A stretch of 64,000 bases of DNA from Archangium sp. (GCA_030695565.1 JAUYRZ010000034.1:1-64000); one strand, 5' to 3'; positions 34,618 to 44,060 are shown, counted from the first letter of the stretch. Notes: generated by a model not told the origin, from the sequence alone. Numbers and translations: made by a program.

Positions 34618-35382
34618 TCAGCGCCCGCAGCCTTTTCGGAAATCGGAGTCGTCGAGGAATTGATCGAGCGCCTGCTTCCAGGCGGTCCACTTGTGGCCGC
34701 CCGGAACAGGGAACTTCCGTTTCATGGGGAGCGCCATCGCGAGCACCTCGTTCGACTCGCTCAAGATCTCGTCTTCCGTGCCCCAGCCCAGATACAGCTT
34801 GGGGCCCTTTTCTTTCCCCGCCGTCAGCGCCTGTAGCCACCGCCACAGCTCGAGGATGGTGGTGTCTTCGTCTTTGACCTCGACCTTCTCGGGCGCCTTC
34901 CATTTCGCGAGGCCACCTTCTGCGCGGATCTTCGCGGCGACCGGGTGCACGCCGAGAAACGGAGCGAGCGCGAGCACGCCGGTGATCTCTTTGGGGTGAT
35001 CGTGTGAGTACATCAACGTGCCCAGGCCCCCCATCGACAGACCGATGAGCCACGTCTCGCGGTAGCGCCTGGCCTTGGCGGGTTGGAACACGTCTTCGCC
35101 CAGCCGCTCCACCACCGTGCCCTTGGCGTAATACGAGTACGTCGCCTGGGCGGAGATCAGGTCGACGGAGAGCCCGCGGTCTCGAATCGAGTCGACGAAA
35201 CCCTTCTCTTCGAAGTCGGTGGCGGTGTCTCCGACGCCAGGCAGGAAGACGACGAGGCATTTCGCGCGGCCCTTGAAGTCATCGTCGACCTCCACCATCG
35301 GACTGACGGGCGGCATCATCATCGTGGCGCAGCCACTGAAGAGCAGCGCCAACACCGTTCCTACGCTCACAAGCCACTTCAT
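34618..35382 (-). CDS. Lipoprotein alpha/beta hydrolase
   Basis: 254 aa from the ATG opening a lipoprotein signal (ALLFSGC). Serine nucleophile in LIGLSMGGLGTLMYS, a strand-turn CLVVFLPGVGDTATDF, and a late His in PVPGGHKWTAW. Feruloyl-esterase/PHB-depolymerase-like fold is likely; the substrate is unknown. It follows the SNF2 helicase gene after 13 bases on the same strand. The two functions do not obviously belong together, so the link may only be transcriptional. Confidence 0.75.
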   Translation of the reverse strand: MKWLVSVGTVLALLFSGCATMMMPPVSPMVEVDDDFKGRAKCLVVFLPGVGDTATDFEEKGFVDSIRDRGLSVDLISAQATYSYYAKGTVVERLGEDVFQPAKARRYRETWLIGLSMGGLGTLMYSHDHPKEITGVLALAPFLGVHPVAAKIRAEGGLAKWKAPEKVEVKDEDTTILELWRWLQALTAGKEKGPKLYLGWGTEDEILSESNEVLAMALPMKRKFPVPGGHKWTAWKQALDQFLDDSDFRKGCGR

Positions 35383-35395
35383 GGGACTGGACCTA

Positions 35396-38323
35396 TCACG
35401 CGTCGAAGAGGGCGAGCAGGTCGTCCCGTGTAAGTCCTCCGGCGGCGCCCGCCCCACCATCGAGCGCGGCTTCGAAGAGCGCTCTCTTCTTGTCCTGCAG
35501 CTGAAGAATGCGCTCCTCCACGGTGCCTTGAGAGACGAGGCGGTAGACGAACACCGGCTTGTCCTGACCGATGCGGTGCACGCGGTCCGCGGCCTGTGCT
35601 TCGACCTGCGGGTTCCACCACGGGTCGACCAGGAACACGTGATCTGCCGCGGTGAGCGTGAGCCCGGTACCGCCGGCCTTGAGCGACATGAGCAGCACCG
35701 TCGGCCCCGTCGGCGATTGGAACTGCTCGACGATCTCTCCACGATTCGAGGTCGAACCATCGAGGCGCGAGAACGTGAGCTCCGCCGCCTTCAGCGCAGG
35801 CTCGATGAGATCGAGCATCGTGGTCCACTGGCTGAACACCAGGCAGCGATGCCCATCGGCCGACGCGTTGACGAGAGACTCGACGAGCGCATCCACCTTC
35901 GAGCTCGACTTCGCCTGCTGACCGGGCACCAGCGCCACGTGACACGCGGCCTGCCGCAACCGGAGCAACGCCTCGAGCGCCTTGAGCACGCTGCCGCCCC
36001 CCTGGAGCAGGCTCACCACGTCAGCGCGCGTCGCCGCATGCACCGCGTCGTAGACCGCGCGTTCCTTCTCCTCGAGGGTGACGAAGCGGATCGCCTCGGT
36101 GCGCGGAGGCAACTCGGGCGCGACCTCCTTCTTCAACCTGCGCAGGATGAACGGAGCCAGCCGCTTGCGCAGCGCCTGCGTCGCTTCCTGCGAGCCGCCT
36201 TCGATCTTCTCTGCGTACCTGGTGTTGAAGTCGCTGCGCCCGCCGAGCAGGCCGGGGTTGGTGAAGTGCATCAGGCTCCACAGCTCTTCGAGGCGGTTCT
36301 CCATCGGCGTTCCGGAGACCGCGAGCTTGAGACCGCCGTTGAGCCGGTACGCGGCGCGCGTGGCCTGGCTGTCGGGGTTCTTGATGGCCTGCGCTTCGTC
36401 GAGCACCACCACGCGCCACTGCCTGGCAGCGAGCGCATCGGCATCGAGCCGGAGCAACGCATAGGTGGTCAACGTGACGTCGGCGTCGGTCAGCGAGCGG
36501 CCGGGCCCGTGGTACGCGTTGACGGTCATCGAGGGGCGGAAACGCGCGAGCTCGGCCTTCCAGTTCGGGAGCACGCTGGTCGGGCACACCACCAACGAGC
36601 CCTTCTCGAGCGCGCAGATGGTCTGCAGCGTCTTGCCAAGACCCATGTCGTCGGCGAGCACGCCACCCAGGCCGGCTGACTTGAGGAAGCCCAGCCAGTT
36701 CACGCCGTGGCGCTGGTACGGGCGCAACGTGGTCTCCAGACCATCGGGAACGACTGCGGAAGGCAGCGACTCGAAACCTTCTGCCAGCGGGCGCAGGCGC
36801 TCGAGCCCCGCGGGGGGCGGCGTCTCCATCTGCTGACACAGCTCGGCCAACGCCGGCAACGCGTGGTTGGCCACCGTGCCGCTCTCGGAGCGCGCTTCGA
36901 GCAACGCGGCCACGCGCGCGCCGTGCGTATCGAGCCAGGCCGCAGGCAGCGGAGCCCAACCACCACTCTCGATGGGCACGAGGCCCAACCCTTCCTTCCA
37001 CGCGCGCAGCACCGCCTCGCCTGAGACGAAGGTGTCTTTCGCGCCGCCCTCCACTTCGAAGCGCAGCCCGAAGCTCGCGCGCGGAACGCCGAACGCATCG
37101 AGGGCGGAGCTCGTCTCGAGCATCGGCCTGAGCGACAAGCCGGTACCCACCACGCGCCGCGCGTCGCCCGAGAGTCCACCGCGCCAGCTCTTGAGCTGAT
37201 CGACGAACTTCGAGAGCTCAGGGCCGTTGAGCGTGGTGCGCCGGCCGGGCAGGAGGCTCATCGACTCGCGCAGCTGCAGCGTGACGCGCGACTCCTTGTT
37301 CTCATTGCGCACGGGCATCGGACCACCGAGGTAGGTCAGCTTGCCGTTGTCGATGCGCGCGGTCGGAGGGCTGCCGTACACGAGCACCGGCAACACGGAG
37401 AGCCCGGTGTCCATCTGCGCGAGCTGCAGCTCGATGCGCGGCTCGAGCGTGCGATCGATGCGCGGCAAACGCCGGCTGTGATTGTCGACGGGGAAACGTT
37501 GCGCGAGCTCAGGGAGGACCCGGCTCATCAGCTCACCCAGCTGCGTGGCCTGGTACCGCCGCACGCTGGGAATCAGGTGGAGCCAGGGGCCGGTCAGCTC
37601 GGTCTCCCCCAGCGCGCACACCACTTCACCGCACCGGGCGACACCCGGGCTCACCACTTCGGACACGCGGGGATCGGCGTGAATGGTGACCACCACGTCG
37701 CTGCCTTCGTCTTCTACCTTCACGCGCGGCAGCATCACCTCGTTGGTGAAGGCGACTGGCTGGCCCTCGAGCAGGATGTTGCGCGAGACGTTGAGCAGGC
37801 CGAGCAGACCCAGCAGGCGATCCGGCGGCAACGCGCCACGCCACGGGCGATCGAGAATGCGATCTGCGAGCAGGTCGCCATTCTCCAGCTGAAGGTTGCG
37901 CGCCTGACCGGTGGCGACCATCGACTGCAAGGAAGCAGGCAGCGGCTCGACCTTGCCGTCGGAGTGCAGCAGCTCACGGGTGACGGTCAGGCCCTGGTCG
38001 ACCTTGGTGAAGCGGTAGACCAGGCGCGTCCACGTCTGGGCGGCGGTGGCGACCTCGGTACCGCCTTGCATGAGCGTGATGACCGCGGCGACCACGTGTT
38101 CGCAGGGGCTGAACGCGCTGTCGCAGGAGCACTCCCAGGCGTCGTCGGGCGTCAGGTAGACGGTGAACGCGACGGGCCGATTGGCCGGCTTCACCCGGAA
38201 GACGAACTCTTTGCCCTGCTGCTTGTCGAGCGCGGCAGAGTTGGCGCGGGCGAGTTTCACCCCGTTGGCCCAGAGAGCCGGCTTGGCCTCCGCGCGGATG
38301 GCATCGAGCAACGCTTGCGACAT
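35396..38323 (-). CDS. SWIM zinc-finger SNF2-family helicase
   Basis: 975 aa. The N-terminal SWIM finger C65-x-C67-x6-C74-x-H76 (CSCDSAFSPCEH) binds DNA or protein. A bacterial SNF2-associated region follows (about 200-470), then the two ATPase lobes: LADDMGLGKT near 565, VVLDEAQAIKN near 650, SGTPMENRLEELWSLMHF, and AADRVHRIGQ near 920. It should translocate on double-stranded DNA and displace bound proteins. The next gene downstream is a lipoprotein; the PARP-finger gene upstream is on the same strand after 53 bases with a REP hairpin between. Distinct from the DrmD-like helicase at 4321. Confidence 0.9.
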   Translation of the reverse strand: MSQALLDAIRAEAKPALWANGVKLARANSAALDKQQGKEFVFRVKPANRPVAFTVYLTPDDAWECSCDSAFSPCEHVVAAVITLMQGGTEVATAAQTWTRLVYRFTKVDQGLTVTRELLHSDGKVEPLPASLQSMVATGQARNLQLENGDLLADRILDRPWRGALPPDRLLGLLGLLNVSRNILLEGQPVAFTNEVMLPRVKVEDEGSDVVVTIHADPRVSEVVSPGVARCGEVVCALGETELTGPWLHLIPSVRRYQATQLGELMSRVLPELAQRFPVDNHSRRLPRIDRTLEPRIELQLAQMDTGLSVLPVLVYGSPPTARIDNGKLTYLGGPMPVRNENKESRVTLQLRESMSLLPGRRTTLNGPELSKFVDQLKSWRGGLSGDARRVVGTGLSLRPMLETSSALDAFGVPRASFGLRFEVEGGAKDTFVSGEAVLRAWKEGLGLVPIESGGWAPLPAAWLDTHGARVAALLEARSESGTVANHALPALAELCQQMETPPPAGLERLRPLAEGFESLPSAVVPDGLETTLRPYQRHGVNWLGFLKSAGLGGVLADDMGLGKTLQTICALEKGSLVVCPTSVLPNWKAELARFRPSMTVNAYHGPGRSLTDADVTLTTYALLRLDADALAARQWRVVVLDEAQAIKNPDSQATRAAYRLNGGLKLAVSGTPMENRLEELWSLMHFTNPGLLGGRSDFNTRYAEKIEGGSQEATQALRKRLAPFILRRLKKEVAPELPPRTEAIRFVTLEEKERAVYDAVHAATRADVVSLLQGGGSVLKALEALLRLRQAACHVALVPGQQAKSSSKVDALVESLVNASADGHRCLVFSQWTTMLDLIEPALKAAELTFSRLDGSTSNRGEIVEQFQSPTGPTVLLMSLKAGGTGLTLTAADHVFLVDPWWNPQVEAQAADRVHRIGQDKPVFVYRLVSQGTVEERILQLQDKKRALFEAALDGGAGAAGGLTRDDLLALFDA

Positions 38324-38343
38324 GGGTGCTGCTTATAGGACTC

Positions 38344-38376
38344 CCTCTCCCTTCGGGAGAGGCTCGGGGTGAGGGC
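38344..38376. repeat. REP-like hairpin with GGGGTGAGGGC tail
   Basis: CCTCTCCC, TTC loop, GGGAGAGG (38344-38362): perfect 8-bp arms. The CGGGGTGAGGGC tail runs up to the stop of the PARP-finger gene. It separates that gene from the SNF2 gene and could act as a terminator or RNA-stability element. Confidence 0.65.
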
Positions 38377-38919
38377 CTAGCTGCTCAGCGCCTGACCCAA
38401 CTCATCGAGGTCAGTCGCCGTGAGTTCAGGGCAGTTCTTCTTGATCTTCGCCAACAACTCCGTGTCGCCCGTGTGTTCAGCCGCACACGCCGTGTGCAGA
38501 TACCCCGGCCCCTTGCGAACGAAGCTCCCGGTGTCCACCTCGCGCTCCACCGCCACCCGCAGCGAGCCCTTCTCGATCAACTCTTCACACTGCATGCACT
38601 TGCTGCGGCCGGTCGACGCGCGCTCCGCGAACGGGAAGGGCCGCTCGCCCGCGGGAGCCTTGGCCTTCGCGCTGTTCAACAATTCCTCGAGCGCCGCACG
38701 ATCCGGCACGTTGCCCGCGAACGCGGCCAGCGCCTCCTTCACCAGCGCCGGCTTCTTGGTCGCCGCGCAGGTGAGGTGGTGCCAGAAGTAGCTGACCTCG
38801 CCCTCATTGAACTGATTGGGCGTCTCTTCCCCGAACCGCAGCACGCCCTTGTCGATCTTCTGCCGGCAGGTGCGGCAGGTGGCGCGAGCTGACTTCGATT
38901 CCTCGATGACGTTGGCCAT
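38377..38919 (-). CDS. Protein of two PARP-type zinc fingers
   Basis: 180 aa. Two copies of the PARP finger pattern C-x2-C-x(28-30)-H-x2-C. The first uses C15, C18, H48, C51 (TCRTC, HLTC), the second C108, C111, H142, C145 (KCMQC, HTAC). Both are followed by the usual Lys/Ala-rich helix. In eukaryotes this finger recognises DNA nicks and ends. There is no ADP-ribosyltransferase domain, so it probably acts as a DNA-break sensor or adaptor. On the same strand as, and just upstream of, the SWIM-SNF2 helicase. Confidence 0.8.
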   Translation of the reverse strand: MANVIEESKSARATCRTCRQKIDKGVLRFGEETPNQFNEGEVSYFWHHLTCAATKKPALVKEALAAFAGNVPDRAALEELLNSAKAKAPAGERPFPFAERASTGRSKCMQCEELIEKGSLRVAVEREVDTGSFVRKGPGYLHTACAAEHTGDTELLAKIKKNCPELTATDLDELGQALSS

Positions 38920-38989
38920 GCGCGGAATCTGCCCCTAAGCCCGAGCGGAGCCAATCCAGAACCTCAGGGTCTGATATCTGCGAACACCG

Positions 38990-40507
38990 ATGACGGCGTG
39001 GGCTGCAGTGCATCTGTTGGCAGCAGCCTCGGGCCTGATGGTCATCGCGCTGGCGCTCTCGAAGGGTGAACGCAGCCCGCTGCGAAGGCCTCTGGCCTTG
39101 TTGGCCGCCAGCCAGTTCACCTGGAACGCCGCCGCGGTGGGCTCCGAGGTGACGCAGGTCGAGACCTACGCCTTGCTGGGCGCGATCGCTGCACCGCTGT
39201 TCACGCCACTCGCGCTGCACTTCGTCATCACCTTCCTGGGCCGCCGCCGCCAGCTGCGTGTCCCGCTGCTGGCCGTGTACGTGGTCTTCCTCTCGCAGTC
39301 GGCCGCGGTGCTCGTCGAGCTCATCGTGCCGGGCACGCAGTTCGCCAGTGGCGTGGGCGCCTTCGCGCTCGTGTTGTTGACCACCAGCCTGCCCGTCGCC
39401 GTCTACGCCATCGTCCTGGTCGCGAAGCATCTTCGGCAGGCGGCCTCGGACGTCGAGCGGCTTCGCACGCGCATCTTGTTGCTTGCCGTGGTGGTGGTGC
39501 CGCTGCTGCTGACGACGGACCTGTTCGCAGACCTCGGCTGGCCGGTGCCGCGCATGGCCACCCTGGGCGCCTTCAGCTTCAACCTGATGCTCGCGCGGCT
39601 GACCCTGGGCCTGGGCCTCTTCACCGGTGCGACCCGGCCCTCGGTGGCGCTCGGTCAGGCCGTGGTGCTCGGGCTGTTCTTCGCGGTGAGTTACCTCGCC
39701 ATCTTCAATGCCTTCAGCGGACAACAAGGCGCGTTGATCATCGCCTTCACCGCCTTGTCACTGGTGCTCTCGGTGGTGGGCTGGCTCTTGCTGAGCAACA
39801 GCAGCGCTGCGCGGGCGGGGCTCGAACGGTTCGCCACCATGGGCCGCTTCTCCGCGCAGATGGCGCACGACCTGAAGAACCCGCTGGCCGCCGCGAAAGG
39901 CGCAGCCGAGTACCTCACCGAAGAGCTGCGCCGCAGTGGCGACGCGCCCAACGAAGACTTCGCCAGGCTGGTGGTCGCGCAGCTCGATCGCCTCAACACG
40001 GTCATCGATCGCTATCAGCGGCTCTCCAAGCTCGAGCCGCAGTTCAGCTCGCTCGACGCGAACATGTTGGTGAGCAACGTGCTCTCGCTGCAACAGTTCG
40101 CGGCCGAAAGCGCGGTGAGCATCGAGCGCAAGTTCGCCACGCCGCCGCCTCGTTTCCTGGGCGACGCCGACCTGCTCGCCTCCGCGCTGGAGAACCTGGT
40201 GAAGAACGGCATGGAGGCGATGCCCACCGGCGGCACGTTGACCGTCTCCACCGCGCTCACTGAAGACGACGAGCCGCGGGTGGTGCTCTCGGTGCAAGAC
40301 ACCGGGGCCGGCTTCGATGCGCGCGCGAAAGAGCAGGCCTTCGAGCTCTTCTTCACCACCAAGGCGACCGGCTCGGGCCTGGGCCTCGCGTTCGTGCGGC
40401 AGGTCGCGCGCGCGCATGGTGGTGATGCCGTACTGACTTCTCGCGAAGGTGCGGGCACGACTGTTTCTGTGACACTTCCCCTGACTCAGGTGACGACGCA
40501 TGAGTGA
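38990..40507 (+). CDS. Membrane sensor histidine kinase
   Basis: 505 aa. Residues 1-270 hold about eight membrane segments, resembling 7TM/MASE-type sensor regions. HisKA has H293 in MAHDLKNPLAAAKG. The ATPase lobe shows ENLVKNGMEAM (N box), VQDTGAGFD and GSGLGLAFVRQVARAHGG. It should phosphorylate the NtrC-type regulator encoded next, whose start overlaps this stop by 8 bases. The ligand is unknown; lipid or a membrane state is plausible because almost no extracytoplasmic loop is long. Confidence 0.85.
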   Translation: MTAWAAVHLLAAASGLMVIALALSKGERSPLRRPLALLAASQFTWNAAAVGSEVTQVETYALLGAIAAPLFTPLALHFVITFLGRRRQLRVPLLAVYVVFLSQSAAVLVELIVPGTQFASGVGAFALVLLTTSLPVAVYAIVLVAKHLRQAASDVERLRTRILLLAVVVVPLLLTTDLFADLGWPVPRMATLGAFSFNLMLARLTLGLGLFTGATRPSVALGQAVVLGLFFAVSYLAIFNAFSGQQGALIIAFTALSLVLSVVGWLLLSNSSAARAGLERFATMGRFSAQMAHDLKNPLAAAKGAAEYLTEELRRSGDAPNEDFARLVVAQLDRLNTVIDRYQRLSKLEPQFSSLDANMLVSNVLSLQQFAAESAVSIERKFATPPPRFLGDADLLASALENLVKNGMEAMPTGGTLTVSTALTEDDEPRVVLSVQDTGAGFDARAKEQAFELFFTTKATGSGLGLAFVRQVARAHGGDAVLTSREGAGTTVSVTLPLTQVTTHE

Positions 40508-41867
40508 CGCTGCTGCAGTGCTGGTGGTGGATGACGATGAAGCGGTGGGCAAGGTGCTCGCGGCGTTGCTGTCGCAAGATGGGCACCGCGCCACGTGGGT
40601 CGGCTCGGCTGAAGCGGCGCTCGCGACGTTGGAGAAGAAGGCCTACGACGCCGTCATCTCCGACGTGCGCATGCCCGGGTTGTCGGGGCTCGAGCTGCTC
40701 AAGCTGGTGCGCGTGAAGTGGCCCGAGCTGCCGGTGGTGTTGCTCACCGCGCACGGCACGGTGCCGATGGCGGTCGAAGCGATGCGCGATGGCGCCGCCG
40801 ACTTCATGCTCAAGCCCTTCAACCGCGAAGAGGTGTTGTTCGTGGTGAAGAAGGCGCTCTCTGGAAGCGCGGGCGAACGCGCGGCGCCGCCGCGGCAGAG
40901 CCGCACGAAGGTCGAGAGCACCGACGGCATGGTGGGCACCTCGCCGCCCCTCGAAGAAGCGCGCGCGCTCATCCGCCAGGCGGCGCCCAGCACGGCCACC
41001 GTGTTGATTCTGGGAGAGACGGGCACCGGCAAGGAGCTCGCTGCGCGCGCGCTGCACTCGTTGTCTTCGCGCAAAGCCAAACCCTTCGTGCGCCTCAACT
41101 GCGGAGCGCTCCCGGAGAACCTCTTCGAGTCGGAGCTCTTCGGTTACGAGAAGGGCGCGTTCACGGGCGCGGTCAATCGCAAGCCCGGGCGTGTGGAGTT
41201 GGCTGAAGGCGGCACGCTGTTCCTCGACGAGGTGGGTGAGCTGAGCCAGGCCTCGCAGGTGAAGCTGCTCCGGTTGATTCAGGAGAAGGAGTTCGAGCGG
41301 CTCGGCGGCACGGAGACGTTGAAGGCCGACGTGCGCATCGTGGCGGCCACGCATCGTTCGTTGCCCGAGATGGTGAAGGCGAACACGTTCCGCGAAGACC
41401 TGTATTACCGGCTCAACGTGGTGCCGATCTCCATGCCGCCGCTGCGCTCGCGGCCGGACGATCTCGAGCCGCTGGTGAAACACTTCCTCTCGGTGTTGGG
41501 CCCGCAGAACGGTCGCCCGAAGGCGGCGCTCAGCTCGGCCGCGATGGTCTTGGTGGCGGCTCAGCAGTGGAAGGGCAATGTGCGGCAGCTGCAGAACTTC
41601 ATCGAGCGGCTGACGGTGCTCGCGCCGCCAGGGGATCTGATCGAGGAAACCACGGTGCAGCGTGAACTCGAGCGGCTGGGTGGCGATTCGCCCGAGGCCG
41701 TTTCGTCGGCTGACTCACTGCCCGAGCGAAGGAAGGATGCAGAGCGACAGGCGGTGGAAGAGGCGCTCAAGAAGGCGGGCGGCAATCGTTCGGTCGCGGC
41801 GCGGTTGCTCGGGGTGAGTCGACGCACGCTGTACAACAAGCTCGAGTCGCTCGGCCTCGACGACTGA
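40500..41867 (+). CDS. NtrC-family sigma54-dependent response regulator
   Basis: 455 aa. Receiver domain with D55 in [13 protein letters not shown]. The AAA+ domain has Walker A GETGTGKE, the sigma54-contacting GAFTGA loop, Walker [13 protein letters not shown] and an R-finger region. The C-terminal Fis-type HTH is [20 protein letters not shown]. When phosphorylated it should activate sigma54 promoters. Forms a two-gene unit with the membrane kinase. Likely targets are not visible; I found no clear -24/-12 site nearby by eye. Confidence 0.92.
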   Translation: MSDAAAVLVVDDDEAVGKVLAALLSQDGHRATWVGSAEAALATLEKKAYDAVISDVRMPGLSGLELLKLVRVKWPELPVVLLTAHGTVPMAVEAMRDGAADFMLKPFNREEVLFVVKKALSGSAGERAAPPRQSRTKVESTDGMVGTSPPLEEARALIRQAAPSTATVLILGETGTGKELAARALHSLSSRKAKPFVRLNCGALPENLFESELFGYEKGAFTGAVNRKPGRVELAEGGTLFLDEVGELSQASQVKLLRLIQEKEFERLGGTETLKADVRIVAATHRSLPEMVKANTFREDLYYRLNVVPISMPPLRSRPDDLEPLVKHFLSVLGPQNGRPKAALSSAAMVLVAAQQWKGNVRQLQNFIERLTVLAPPGDLIEETTVQRELERLGGDSPEAVSSADSLPERRKDAERQAVEEALKKAGGNRSVAARLLGVSRRTLYNKLESLGLDD

Positions 41868-41868
41868 C

Positions 41869-41908
41869 TCCGTCTCCCTTCGAGATACAAGGGTCGGGGT
41901 GAGGGCCC
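41869..41908. repeat. Degenerate REP-like element
   Basis: CTCCGTCTCCCTTCGAGATAC followed by AAGGGTCGGGGTGAGGGC. The tail is intact, but one arm of the hairpin is broken. It lies between the convergent NtrC gene and the gene at 41916. Confidence 0.5.
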
Positions 41909-41915
41909 CACTTCG

Positions 41916-42464
41916 TCACCAAACGGCGTAGCCGACCCCGATCGCCGCCTCGAGCGAAAACGGAGAGGGCCCGACTGAGGGGCGGCGGAACCCCGACCCC
42001 ATCACCAAGCCGAAGCCGGGGCCTGCCTCGAGAAAGATCACCAGCCCTCTCCGAACGACCTGATCACCCGGGCGAGTCAACGGCGCGAACACCAACCGCA
42101 CCGGAGCGAAGATCGCGAGCGACAGCGGGAGATCGCCAGCCCCGTAGAAGAGGCCACCGACCAAACCAATCGACGGCTGGATCCCCAGGCTCCAGCGATC
42201 GCTGAACGCGTAGTCGAGACCCAGGCCGATGGTGGCCACGGTGCTGACCCGGATCGTGCCGACCGTTCCCCGAACGACCGCCGAGAACCGATCCGCAAAG
42301 GTCGCGCCCAGCTCGGCCGAAAGACCGGGGCCGAACCCAACGGCATGGCCACTGACCGCGCCGGTGACCGCGAAGTGAATGCCCCCGCGAACCCGCGCCT
42401 GCTCGCGCACTTCGAGAGGAACCTCACCGGCCGCCAGCTGCATCAGCAACACCGTCGTCAACAT
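41916..42464 (-). CDS. Exported small barrel-like protein
   Basis: 182 aa from the ATG at 42464 with a weak signal peptide (MLTTVLLMQLAAGEV). The remainder is Gly-rich alternating strands (VGFGPGLSAELGATFAD, LGIQPSIGLVGGLFYG, EAAIGVGYAVW), as in outer-membrane beta-barrels. The start shares a base with the stop of the kinase-remnant gene (TGATG), so translation is coupled. No named family. Confidence 0.6.
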   Translation of the reverse strand: MLTTVLLMQLAAGEVPLEVREQARVRGGIHFAVTGAVSGHAVGFGPGLSAELGATFADRFSAVVRGTVGTIRVSTVATIGLGLDYAFSDRWSLGIQPSIGLVGGLFYGAGDLPLSLAIFAPVRLVFAPLTRPGDQVVRRGLVIFLEAGPGFGLVMGSGFRRPSVGPSPFSLEAAIGVGYAVW

Positions 42465-42904
42465 CACGCACTCCGCCCTGCAACGAGCGAACGCTGCACC
42501 ACCCAGGAAGTCACCGTCGCCAGCGCCATGGTGATCACCGTGGTACCCGAGAACAGCCACATGCTCACCGCCGGAAACAGCACACAGAGCGCGCCGGTGA
42601 CGCCGAAGAGCAACGAGATGAGCACCGTCCACCGCAGCATCGACACGGCGCACACGGCCAGCACGCGGCCCGTGCCGCCTTCTCCGATGACGCCGCGCAC
42701 CTCGAGATCAGGCCGCACGCCCGAGGAGGGACCCGCTTCATCCGTCAGCGCATCACGCAGGTCGACCGAGAGCATGGGAAGCGACTGCATCGGTACGCTG
42801 GAGGGCGCGAGCGTGTCGGCGGCGCTGCTGACCATCGAATCCCCGAGGCGAATCGTGAGCTCGGGTTGCAGCGTGGGGTCGACGACGGAGAGGCTGTCGG
42901 GCAT
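42464..42904 (-). CDS. Ser/Thr kinase remnant fused to two membrane helices
   Basis: 146 aa. The middle reads VRGVIGEGGTGRVLAV, the glycine-rich loop (subdomain I) of a Pkn-type kinase. It should then continue with the Lys and catalytic lobes. Instead the sequence goes into two hydrophobic helices (TVLISLLFGVTGALCVLFPA and FSGTTVITMALATVTSWVV) and ends. No catalytic Lys, HRD or DFG remains, so it cannot be an active kinase. It may be a decayed gene after internal deletion, or a small membrane protein that kept part of the kinase. The frame is intact and coupled to the next gene. Confidence 0.55.
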   Translation of the reverse strand: MPDSLSVVDPTLQPELTIRLGDSMVSSAADTLAPSSVPMQSLPMLSVDLRDALTDEAGPSSGVRPDLEVRGVIGEGGTGRVLAVCAVSMLRWTVLISLLFGVTGALCVLFPAVSMWLFSGTTVITMALATVTSWVVQRSLVAGRSA

Positions 42905-42946
42905 CGGGGCAGCAGCTTAAGCCCCGCTGTGGCTAAGGTGCGCCCC

Positions 42947-43495
42947 ATGCGGCTCCACCTCACCCTCCTGGCCCTGCTCCTCGCCGGCTGCCCTCAATAC
43001 ACAGGCCCCCAAGCCGACGCGACGTACTTCTGGCAGATCAAGACCAGCACCCTCGAGTTCGGCGCCTGCAGCGACGCGCCGGATTTCCGCGAGGGCCTCA
43101 CCGCGCTCCCCATCACCGACAACACCTTCGTCATCTACAAGGTGTCTTCCGACGGGAAGCAGGCGGTGACCCAGAAGTGCGATCGCCTCGACAGCTCCAC
43201 CTGCTCGCCGTCCGACAGCAGGGTGGTCTTCGACGTCACCGGCCGCGAGCTCAACTTCAACCAGACCAACAAGGCGCCCATCGGCATGACCGGCTGCTCG
43301 CTGCAGCAGACCGAGACGTGGACACTCACCGACGCCACGCGCGCGATGACGCTCGACCTCGTGAACGTGCTGACGCTGGTCGACTCGCAGCCCGCGTGTG
43401 ATCAAGTGGAGGCCGACTTGAAAGCCCGCTCACCCAACGGGCTCGGCGTGGAAGGCTGCGTCATCACCAGCAAGCTCACCGGCGAGTTGAAGTAA
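42947..43495 (+). CDS. Lipoprotein
   Basis: 182 aa from the ATG opening a lipobox (LALLLAGC). The mature part has eight cysteines and mixed beta/loop character with no named domain. Three bases separate its stop from the next start, so it is the first gene of a secreted three-gene run ending in the DUF2330 gene. Divergent from the kinase-remnant gene. Confidence 0.65.
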   Translation: MRLHLTLLALLLAGCPQYTGPQADATYFWQIKTSTLEFGACSDAPDFREGLTALPITDNTFVIYKVSSDGKQAVTQKCDRLDSSTCSPSDSRVVFDVTGRELNFNQTNKAPIGMTGCSLQQTETWTLTDATRAMTLDLVNVLTLVDSQPACDQVEADLKARSPNGLGVEGCVITSKLTGELK

Positions 43496-43498
43496 CCC

Positions 43499-44047
43499 AT
43501 GCACCTGCTCCGCGCGGTGTGGTTCGTTCTCCTGCTGGCGCCCGTGGCCCACGCCGCAGATGAACAGTGCGTGGTCGAGCCGAAGGTCTTCAAGCCGCAG
43601 TTCGCCAGCAAGCTGCCCAGGGGCTTCAAGCTCGTCTCCACCAGGAGGGACACGAAGCTCATCACCCAGGTGATGAAGCTGCCCGGTGGCTTCGAGGCCA
43701 AAGTCACCGTGGCCGGCTGCAACAACCTCACCTTCACCATCGGGCTCAAGGGCCCGGGGCTCACCACGAAGACGGTGGGCGCCGAGCTGGTGGCCATCGC
43801 GCGGCGCATCTTGCCCACCCTCCCGATGGACAAAGACTCCACCGTCGACGTGAAGTTGATCAGCCAGGCGCTCGAAGAGGCCCGCATCAACGTGATGCCT
43901 GCCCAGCTGCCGTGCGGTGATGCGACCTGCCAGCTCTCGCTCGAAGGCGACGATGTGAAGCCCCCGAAGAGCAAGTCGAAGAAGAAGGATGTTCCGCCGG
44001 CGGAACCAGTCGGCGTGCTCAAGTTGTCGTACGACCTCCCCCTCTAA
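43499..44047 (+). CDS. Exported protein, unknown family
   Basis: 182 aa with a clear signal peptide (LLLAPVAHAADE). Two Cys pairs, a repeated KLPRGFK/KLPGGFE motif, and a Lys-rich Ser/Pro linker near the end (PPKSKSKKKD). No recognised domain. Co-transcribed with the lipoprotein and DUF2330 genes, spacing 3 and 13 bases. Confidence 0.6.
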   Translation: MHLLRAVWFVLLLAPVAHAADEQCVVEPKVFKPQFASKLPRGFKLVSTRRDTKLITQVMKLPGGFEAKVTVAGCNNLTFTIGLKGPGLTTKTVGAELVAIARRILPTLPMDKDSTVDVKLISQALEEARINVMPAQLPCGDATCQLSLEGDDVKPPKSKSKKKDVPPAEPVGVLKLSYDLPL

Positions 44048-44060
44048 TCAGGAGAACTCG

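Noticed and set aside
42464-42904. Active Ser/Thr protein kinase
   Set aside because: Only the glycine-rich loop is present. The catalytic Lys, HRD and DFG segments are missing.
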